Positions 6,231 to 11,075 of a stretch of DNA of 11,075 bases are shown piece by piece. The position numbers and the translations under genes are program-made. The notes under the pieces are model-generated. The model was not told where the DNA came from and ran no database searches. It saw only the letters and a program-made list of their open reading frames with translations. This DNA comes from DATECU01 sp035286745. Lineage in GTDB: Bacteria; Acidobacteriota; Vicinamibacteria; Fen-336. The stretch is taken from contig DATECU010000004.1 of the NCBI GenBank assembly GCA_035286745.1, positions 1-11,075 of the forward strand, in the 5' to 3' direction. The stretch's first letter is position 1. The number at the start of each line of letters is the position of its first letter.

Positions 6231-7217
6231 TTACTCTCTTTTGAGGCTCCGCAGCATGAGCTGCTCCACCGCTTGGCGTGGCGAGCGGCCGTCGTAGAGC
6301 ACCGCCTTCATCTGCTCGGCGATGGGCAGCTCGACTTGGTGGCGCTCGGCCAGGGCGCAGGCCGCCAGGGTGGTGCGCACTCCCTCGGCGACCAGGTGGG
6401 TCTCGGCAACCGCCTCGGCCAGGCTCTTGCCGGTCCCCAGCAGTTGGCCCACGCGACGATTCCGGGAGAGGGTTCCGGTACAGGTGAGGACCAGGTCCCC
6501 AAGGCCGGCCAGACCGGCCAGGGTGTCGGCTCGCCCACCCATGGCCACCGTAAGGCGCACCATCTCCGCCAGGCCACGAGTGATCAGCGCAGCCAGGGTG
6601 TTGTGGCCGAACCCCAGGCCGGCCACGATCCCCGAGGCAATGGCCACCACGTTCTTGAGGGCGCCCGCCAGCTCGACCCCGGTCACGTCGTCGCTGCTGT
6701 AGGCGCGCAGGCTGGGGGTCGAGATCTCGCGTTGGACGCGCTCCGCCACCGCAATCTCGGAAGAAGCCACCACCACCACCGTCGGCTGCCCTTGCACCAC
6801 CTCGAGGGCGAAGGAAGGACCGGAGAGCACGGCCAGCGCATGACCGGGAACCTCCTCAGCAGCCACCTGCGTCATGCGGTCGAGGGTATCGGTCTCCAGG
6901 CCCTTGGTGGCGGAGACCAAGATGGCGTCCGCTCGAAGCTGTGGACGGAGGGCTCGGCACACGGCTCGGAACCCGGTGGAAGGGATGACCAGCAGGACCA
7001 CTTCCGCCGCGCTGGCGGCGGCCGCCAGATCGGTGGTGGCTCGAAGACGGCTCGGCAGCGTGACGCCCGGGAGATAGTCGGGGTTCTGCTGGCGCTCGTT
7101 CACCTGCCGGGCCACCTCAGGGTCTCTGAGCCACAGCACGGCATCGTGCCCCGTCCCGGCCAGATGGGCGGCCAGCGCGGTGCCCCAGGATCCCCCGCCC
7201 AGGATTGCGGTTCGCAT
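6231..7217 (-). CDS. gpsA: Glycerol-3-phosphate dehydrogenase [NAD(P)+]
   Basis: GpsA reduces dihydroxyacetone phosphate to sn-glycerol-3-phosphate, the backbone of all phospholipids, in the cytosol. The 328 residues match the family's usual length. Seen: the Rossmann loop GGGSWGTALA (7-16), the LWLRDPE segment after strand two, NPDYLPG (45-51), SATKGLE with Lys105, SGPSFALEV (132-140), catalytic Lys188 in GALKNVVAIASG, and the C-terminal GLAGLGDLVLTCTG (235-248) with SRNRRVG (251-257). The frame is open for about 50 codons upstream, but those overlap plsY and are low-complexity. ATG 7217, five bases after the plsY stop, gives the normal MRTAILGGGSWG start. GAGGA lies nine bases before it; a GTG immediately upstream (7220) would add one residue. 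Its product is the direct substrate of the preceding gene's enzyme, PlsY, so the pairing makes metabolic sense. Confidence 0.97.
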   Translation of the reverse strand: MRTAILGGGSWGTALAAHLAGTGHDAVLWLRDPEVARQVNERQQNPDYLPGVTLPSRLRATTDLAAAASAAEVVLLVIPSTGFRAVCRALRPQLRADAILVSATKGLETDTLDRMTQVAAEEVPGHALAVLSGPSFALEVVQGQPTVVVVASSEIAVAERVQREISTPSLRAYSSDDVTGVELAGALKNVVAIASGIVAGLGFGHNTLAALITRGLAEMVRLTVAMGGRADTLAGLAGLGDLVLTCTGTLSRNRRVGQLLGTGKSLAEAVAETHLVAEGVRTTLAACALAERHQVELPIAEQMKAVLYDGRSPRQAVEQLMLRSLKRE

Positions 7218-7222
7218 CACCG

Positions 7223-7834
7223 CTAGTCCTCGGTGGGTCGCCTGCTGCCCAGGCGGTTCTCGGTGCCTTGCCGGATGCGCTGGAGGTTGCTGCGGTGCTT
7301 CCAGGCGATCAGGACCGCCGCCAGCACCGCCGCCCAGGCCACCGGCCGGGGTGAGCCCAGGACGAAGCACAAGGCCGCCATCGCCGCGGTTCCGGCCAGA
7401 GAAGAGATCGACACATAACGAACAATCGCCAAGGTCGAGCCAAAAACGAGAACGCTGAGCACGGTGGGCAGAGGCGCCAGCAGCAGGAAGGTCCCGGCCC
7501 CGGTGGCCACCCCCTTGCCGCCCCGTCCGCCGAGCCAGATCGGGTACAAATGACCCAGGATGGCGGCCACCGCCGCCAGCGCCTCCAGGGACACCCCCTC
7601 GCCTAGCGTCCGGGTCGCCAGCACCGCCAGCACCCCCTTGCCGGAGTCGAGCAGGAAGGCCAGAAGACCCGCCGCGCGCCCCGCCGTACGCATGACGTTG
7701 GTGGCGCCCACGTTGCCGCTCCCGGCCGTGCGCACGTCCACACCGTGGCGGCGGGCGACCAGGAAGCTGAAGGGGATGGAGCCCAAGAGATAGGCGGCTG
7801 TGAAGACCGGAATGGAGAGGGAGAAGTCTGGCAT
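7223..7834 (-). CDS. plsY: Glycerol-3-phosphate acyltransferase PlsY
   Basis: PlsY is an inner-membrane enzyme that moves an acyl group from acyl-phosphate to position 1 of glycerol-3-phosphate, the first committed phospholipid step. The 203 residues are typical. Several membrane helices are evident (for example 5-26, 52-74, 84-100, 113-150, 153-176). The conserved cytoplasmic motifs are present: GSIPF (18-22) and SGNVGATNVMR (39-49), GHLYPIWLGGRGGKGVATG (94-112), and HRSNLQRIRQGTE (180-192), the last holding the usual Asn and Glu. It starts at ATG 7834, 48 bases after the thpR stop, with no clear ribosome binding site. The acyl-phosphate donor enzyme PlsX is not in the window. It is followed five bases later by gpsA, which makes its acceptor. 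Confidence 0.97.
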   Translation of the reverse strand: MPDFSLSIPVFTAAYLLGSIPFSFLVARRHGVDVRTAGSGNVGATNVMRTAGRAAGLLAFLLDSGKGVLAVLATRTLGEGVSLEALAAVAAILGHLYPIWLGGRGGKGVATGAGTFLLLAPLPTVLSVLVFGSTLAIVRYVSISSLAGTAAMAALCFVLGSPRPVAWAAVLAAVLIAWKHRSNLQRIRQGTENRLGSRRPTED

Positions 7835-7882
7835 GTCAGGCTCAGCGAGCGGTCCCCAGTCTCGTCGGCGCCGCCCTCGCGG

Positions 7883-8446
7883 TCAAGGCCGGGCCAGCGG
7901 AAACACCTCAAGGGCGGTGTGCAGCGCACCCCGGGGTCTGAGGTCACTCCTGAACAAGATCATCTCCGTGAGCGCTGCCTCCCCCAGGTTCAGCGGCGGC
8001 AACTGCGGACCTGGCACCCGATCTCTCCATCGCCCCAGAGTGAGGTGGGCCCTGAAGGGCCGGGCCTCGGCAGCGAACCCGGCGGCCTGGGCCGCCGCTT
8101 CGCAAGCCGCCTGAAGGGCTCGAACCGGTTCCGGCAGCTCCATGCCGAGCCACAGCACTCGCGGGCTGCCTCGCTCCGGAAACAAGCCAAGGCCTCCGAG
8201 CCGGCCCTCGCCGGCGGGACATGCCGCGGCCGCCTCCCGCACCAGTGGCGTTAGTCGCTGAAGCGCCGCCGGGGTCGAAGACCCCAGGAAGCGCAAGGTG
8301 AGATGCCACCCGTCGGCCGACACCAGGCGGCAGCCAGGCAGCCTGTGGCGCAGGTCCTCCACGCTTCGAGCCAGCCGAGTGCGGGCGGCGGGGTCCAGAG
8401 GAAGCGCCAGGAAGGCACGAATCCGGTCGTCCGCGGCTTCCGCCAT
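7883..8446 (-). CDS. thpR: RNA 2',3'-cyclic phosphodiesterase (ThpR/LigT family)
   Basis: ThpR opens 2',3'-cyclic phosphates on RNA ends to 2'-phosphates; it was first known as the 2'-5' RNA ligase. The protein is 187 residues, as usual. The two catalytic HxTx signatures of the 2H phosphoesterase superfamily are intact: His48-Leu-Thr50-Leu in WHLTLRFLG, and His134-Leu-Thr136-Leu in AHLTLGRWRD. The flanking RIRAFLALPL start and the LFRSDLRPRGALHTALEVFPL end are family-typical. ATG 8446 is chosen over GTG 8449 because GAGG sits six bases ahead of it. It lies downstream of cinA, a pairing seen in several bacterial groups, often with recA next; here plsY follows instead. Confidence 0.95.
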   Translation of the reverse strand: MAEAADDRIRAFLALPLDPAARTRLARSVEDLRHRLPGCRLVSADGWHLTLRFLGSSTPAALQRLTPLVREAAAACPAGEGRLGGLGLFPERGSPRVLWLGMELPEPVRALQAACEAAAQAAGFAAEARPFRAHLTLGRWRDRVPGPQLPPLNLGEAALTEMILFRSDLRPRGALHTALEVFPLARP

Positions 8447-8450
8447 CACT

Positions 8451-8456
8451 CACCTC
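8451..8456 (-). promoter_or_regulatory. Ribosome binding site of thpR
   Basis: GAGGTG on the - strand places GAGG six bases ahead of ATG 8446 but only three ahead of GTG 8449, favouring the ATG. It sits in the 77-base gap after cinA (8450-8526). That gap shows only short imperfect inverted repeats and no clear terminator or promoter. Confidence 0.55.
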
Positions 8457-8526
8457 GGCTCCCCCAAGTCCTTGCTGGCGGCGATTCGCCGGCTGGCACC
8501 AAACGTCACCTCCGTCGCCACTCGGT

Positions 8527-9774
8527 TCAGACCCCGGAGAGCCCCAGCAGGGCACGGCGCAGCATCTCCAGCGCCGCCTGGCAAGCCTGGAAACGCACGC
8601 GTTCCCGCCCTCCGGGGAAGTGGAGGCGGCGCACCCGATCGCCCAGCTTTCCGCTGACCGCGACGAAGACCAGGCCCAGTGGCTTGGCTTCGGTGGCCCC
8701 AGTGGGTCCCGCTATCCCGGTGACAGCCAACCCGAGGTGGCTGCCGGCAGCACGGCGAGCGCCGTCGGCCATGGCCCGCGCCACCTCCTCCGACACCGCC
8801 CCCTGGGTCTCGATCAGCTGCGGGTCGACACCGAGAAGTTCGATCTTGGACTGGTTGCTGTAGGTGACGTAGCCCCGCTCCAGAAAGGCGCTGGCGCCCG
8901 GAGCTTCCGTCAGGCGCGCAGCCAACAGGCCGCCGGTACAGGACTCGGCCAGGGCCAGGGTGAGACCCCGCTCCGCGAGCAGGCCCGCCACCACGTGATG
9001 CAGCTCGCGGCCGTCTTCGCTGAAGATGCGCCCCGCCAAACGAGTACGGAGGCCGGAGGCCAGAGCCTCGATGCGCGCCTGGGCTTCCTCGTCGGACGCC
9101 CCTTCGGCGGTGAGATGCAGCTCCACCTGGCCCGGCGCGCCCAGGATGGTGGTGCGCGGGTTGGTGAAGGTGGTGTAGAGCGGCGCCACCTGCTGTTCCA
9201 CCTCGCTCTCCCCCAGGGCGGCGATCTTGAGCACGCGGGTCTTGATCACCCGGAGCCCGGCCCGCTGGCGCAGGAGCGGCAGCGCCCCTGCCTCGAACAT
9301 GGCTTGCATCTCCCGGGGAGGACCGGGCAACAGGAGCACCAGACGACCGTCGATCTCCAGCGCCTGGCCCGGGGCGCTGCCCTTCGGGTTAGGCATGGAC
9401 TGGGCCCCCTCGATAAGATCCGCTTGCTTCTCGTTGACGGGGGCCATCTCCCGGCGGTACTGGGCGAAGCGCTCCTTGAGCGCCGCCAGCAGGCCCGGAT
9501 CGCGGCGGATGGGACGACCCACCGCCGCGGCCAGGGCTTCGCGGGTCAGGTCGTCCTCGGTGGGACCAAGGCCGCCGGTTGCGATCACGACCTCGGCCCG
9601 GGAAAGGGCGGAGCGGAAAGCGGACTCCAGAAGGGCAAGGTCATCGGCCACGGTGACCCGCGCCCCCACCTCGATGCCGATCTCCCGCAGTCTCGCCGTT
9701 AGCTGCAGAGCATTGGTATCAGAGCGGAGAGGCGTCAAGAGCTCGCTGCCGACGGCCAGGATCTCGGCTCTCAT
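8527..9774 (-). CDS. cinA: CinA: competence/damage-inducible protein with NMN deamidase domain
   Basis: A full-length 415-residue CinA. The N-terminal MoCF/COG1058 domain (about 3-170; VGSELL, TGGLGPTEDDLT at 66-77, LLLPGPPREM at 147-156) is the type that hydrolyses ADP-ribose in studied members. A middle domain follows, then a C-terminal PncC domain (about 255-410) that deamidates nicotinamide mononucleotide in NAD recycling. The PncC signature AESCTGG has the nucleophile Ser278, with YSNQSK (305-310) and AVTGIAGPTGAT (350-361) further on. Both halves look intact, so the protein could repair pyridine nucleotides; the competence name is historical. The start ATG 9774 overlaps the pgpA stop as ATGA, which implies translational coupling and explains the lack of a good ribosome binding site. 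The upstream-open frame is pgpA's shadow. Genus-level variants lacking one half exist; this is not one. Confidence 0.96.
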   Translation of the reverse strand: MRAEILAVGSELLTPLRSDTNALQLTARLREIGIEVGARVTVADDLALLESAFRSALSRAEVVIATGGLGPTEDDLTREALAAAVGRPIRRDPGLLAALKERFAQYRREMAPVNEKQADLIEGAQSMPNPKGSAPGQALEIDGRLVLLLPGPPREMQAMFEAGALPLLRQRAGLRVIKTRVLKIAALGESEVEQQVAPLYTTFTNPRTTILGAPGQVELHLTAEGASDEEAQARIEALASGLRTRLAGRIFSEDGRELHHVVAGLLAERGLTLALAESCTGGLLAARLTEAPGASAFLERGYVTYSNQSKIELLGVDPQLIETQGAVSEEVARAMADGARRAAGSHLGLAVTGIAGPTGATEAKPLGLVFVAVSGKLGDRVRRLHFPGGRERVRFQACQAALEMLRRALLGLSGV

Positions 9775-10295
9775 GCCAGGGGCAAGAGCAGGAGCGCGAC
9801 CCGCACCAGCAGGTTGGCGTAGATCCCAGCCATCAGGTCGTCGGCCATGATCCCCCAGCCGCCAGGCAGCGCCTCCAGCTGCCGGGCCGGCCACGGCTTC
9901 ACGATGTCCATGGCCCGAAAGGCGAAGAAGCCCAGGATGGCGACCCCGGGGCTCCAGGGCAGGAACAGCAGGCTCACCCACTGCCCGGCGATCTCGTCGA
10001 CCACCACCAGACCCGGGTCCTTCCGGCCGGCCTCACGAGCCACCCGGGTGGCCGCCCACACGCCCAGGGCGGAAGCCAGCGCGGTGGCGGTGACGGTTGC
10101 CCAGGGCCCCAAGCCCGCCAGCGGCCAGAAGAGCAAGAGGCCCACCGCCGAACCCGCGGTGCCGGGCGCCAGAGGGGAGTACCCGGAGCCAAAGCCGGTG
10201 CCGATGACACGGGCCACGCGCGCCCCCGGACCGGTGGGAGCAGCCGAGGACACGTCAGGTGCCGACACCGAAAGCGGCGACTGGCTGGCGCTCAT
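9771..10295 (-). CDS. pgpA: Phosphatidylglycerophosphatase A
   Basis: PgpA removes the phosphate from phosphatidylglycerophosphate to give phosphatidylglycerol, at the inner membrane. It shows the family's motifs: GTGFGSGYSPLAPGTAGS (32-49), DPGLVVVDEIAGQ (93-105, with the acidic catalytic residues), FRAMDIVKPWP (126-136) and GGWGIMADDLMAG (145-157), with hydrophobic helices between them. From ATG 10295 it is 174 residues, starting with about 28 Ser/Ala/Pro-rich residues of unclear worth. No ribosome binding site precedes that ATG. An in-frame GTG at 10217, five bases after GGGGG, would give a 148-residue protein starting right at the conserved core, so the start is open. The stop overlaps cinA (ATGA). 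The gap to the upstream NFACT gene is 27 bases. Confidence 0.94.
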   Translation of the reverse strand: MSASQSPLSVSAPDVSSAAPTGPGARVARVIGTGFGSGYSPLAPGTAGSAVGLLLFWPLAGLGPWATVTATALASALGVWAATRVAREAGRKDPGLVVVDEIAGQWVSLLFLPWSPGVAILGFFAFRAMDIVKPWPARQLEALPGGWGIMADDLMAGIYANLLVRVALLLLPLA

Positions 10296-10322
10296 GGCAG
10301 CGTGATCATAGCGCCAAAGCGG

Positions 10323-11075
10323 CTACCGCTTGCGCAGCCGGCCCTCCGGGTCGCGAGGGGTCACGCGCAGGGTCTCGGAGTGGCCGACCTGGACCCGCCC
10401 GGGGCTCCCCTTGGTCGGCCGCAGGTGCTTGCGGCGGGTCACGTGCACATCGACCTTTCCCCCGCTCCTGGCCTCGCTGAAGAAGGCCGCCACCTCGGCG
10501 GCCTCGCGCAGATCCTCGGGGCCCGCCCGGCCCTGGTTGTCGCGCAGGATCACATGGGCGCCCGGCACCTCCCGGGCGTGGAGCCAGAGGTCCTCGGGAC
10601 CGGCCACGGTGAAGGTGAGGCGTTGATTCTCCCGGGCGGCCCTCCCCACCAGCAGGCTGAGACCGCGAGAAGTCAGGTAGTGCCGCCCGGCCGACGAATC
10701 GCGGTGGGAATCGCGCCTCGGTTCGGCCGCCTGACCCGTGACCCCCAACTGGTCCAGGCTCGCCGCGTCCGAGAGCATCCGCTCTCGCGTACCGACCTCC
10801 TCGGCTTCCCGCCGGGTTGCCGCCAGCCGGGCTTCGATCTGCGCCCGGGCCCGCGTCATGCGACGGGCCTTTTCGAAGAGGCGGTCGGCGTTGGCGTGAA
10901 GACTCAGCCGGGAATCGAGACTCACTCGGCAGGACCGTTCCGGTTGGTACGGGTCGGGTACCTCGACCGCGCCAGCTCCAGCGGGGAGGCTGCCGGCGAA
11001 AGCCAGGAGCGCCTCACCCTGCCGCCGCAGCAGGTCCTCGGAGGCCAGGTTCGTGAGGTCCTGAACCAGGTGGGC
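10323..11075 (-). CDS. rqcH: NFACT/RqcH (Rqc2-like) ribosome quality control protein, C-terminal fragment
   Basis: The frame is open from the right edge to a TAG at 10325, giving the last 250 residues. A GTG at 10925 is an internal Val, not a start, since coding continues upstream as a recognisable family sequence. RqcH binds stalled 50S subunits carrying peptidyl-tRNA and drives untemplated alanine tailing; older names are FbpA and fibronectin-binding protein. Seen: the end of the middle region (about 1-60, with LRRQGEALLAF and VSLDSRLSLHANADRLFEKARRM, matching the family's 'LDP-LSP-NA--YFKK' pattern), a helical coiled-coil arm (about 60-105), then the NFACT-R (DUF814) RNA-binding domain (about 131-235) with EDLWLHAREVPGAHVILRD (161-179) and an AAEVAAFFSEAR helix. 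The N-terminal NFACT-N domain that contacts tRNA is outside the window, so activity cannot be judged. Confidence 0.92.
   Translation of the reverse strand, partial: AHLVQDLTNLASEDLLRRQGEALLAFAGSLPAGAGAVEVPDPYQPERSCRVSLDSRLSLHANADRLFEKARRMTRARAQIEARLAATRREAEEVGTRERMLSDAASLDQLGVTGQAAEPRRDSHRDSSAGRHYLTSRGLSLLVGRAARENQRLTFTVAGPEDLWLHAREVPGAHVILRDNQGRAGPEDLREAAEVAAFFSEARSGGKVDVHVTRRKHLRPTKGSPGRVQVGHSETLRVTPRDPEGRLRKR

Noticed and set aside
5167..6297. 376-codon + strand open frame opposite the cyclase gene
   Set aside because: An antisense shadow rich in His, Leu and Val from the reverse complement of hydrophobic and charged codons; no motifs.
7835..7882. Possible terminator or promoter in the thpR-plsY gap
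   Set aside because: Only a short GGCGCC-type palindrome and a distant 5-base inverted repeat; no T run and no promoter-like boxes.
8450..8526. Possible hairpin (GGCG-AAT-CGCC) in the cinA-thpR gap
   Set aside because: A 4-base stem is expected by chance at this GC content; no regulatory signal can be supported.
7944..8555. 203-codon - strand open frame over thpR
   Set aside because: Overlaps thpR, whose two HxTx motifs are intact in the other frame.
10323..10925. Reading the RqcH fragment as a complete 200-residue protein starting at GTG 10925
   Set aside because: The frame continues to the window edge with family-typical sequence, so the GTG is an internal valine.

Overview
This is a GC-rich bacterial chromosomal stretch (roughly two thirds G+C by eye). 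It holds the end of one gene on the + strand, a strong hairpin terminator, and then one long, tightly packed run of eleven genes on the - strand that fills the rest of the window. The organism is Gram-negative-like, because the + strand gene is the C-terminus of an outer-membrane TonB-dependent receptor. The receptor style, the FHA-GAF-cyclase and Cache-HAMP-HD-GYP proteins and the roadblock protein next to ftsY fit a delta-proteobacterial or acidobacterial lineage. Acidobacteriota is my best guess; the sequence does not prove it.

Layout: positions 2-505 (+) are the last 167 residues of the receptor. Positions 530-559 form a perfect 13-bp hairpin with a UUCG loop between the convergent receptor and ftsY genes. 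Read in transcription order from the right edge, the - strand run is: an NFACT/RqcH (Rqc2-like) ribosome-quality-control protein (C-terminal part only), pgpA, cinA, thpR, plsY, gpsA, an FHA-GAF-class III nucleotide cyclase, a Cache-HAMP-HD-GYP c-di-GMP phosphodiesterase, an exported TPR protein, a roadblock/LC7 protein and ftsY. Gaps are 77 bases or less. Two junctions are 4-base start/stop overlaps (pgpA/cinA and roadblock/ftsY) and no internal terminator is convincing, so the run looks like one operon or a few nested ones.

Functionally the run falls into three parts. The first is membrane lipid supply: GpsA makes sn-glycerol-3-phosphate, PlsY acylates it, and PgpA finishes phosphatidylglycerol. 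The second is housekeeping and repair: CinA, ThpR and the RqcH-like protein, plus FtsY, the SRP receptor for membrane protein insertion. The third is a signalling block between gpsA and ftsY with two second-messenger enzymes (a probable cAMP-type cyclase and a c-di-GMP phosphodiesterase), a PilF/Tgl-like TPR protein and a roadblock protein of the kind that regulates small GTPases. This block is the most interesting part and could be a surface-motility or pilus control module, although no pilus gene or MglA-type GTPase lies in the window.

No mobile elements, CRISPR arrays, tRNA or rRNA genes were seen. Most of the window is ordinary core-genome content in an unusual order. I do not see a clearly new system, only a candidate signalling neighbourhood and several smaller oddities.
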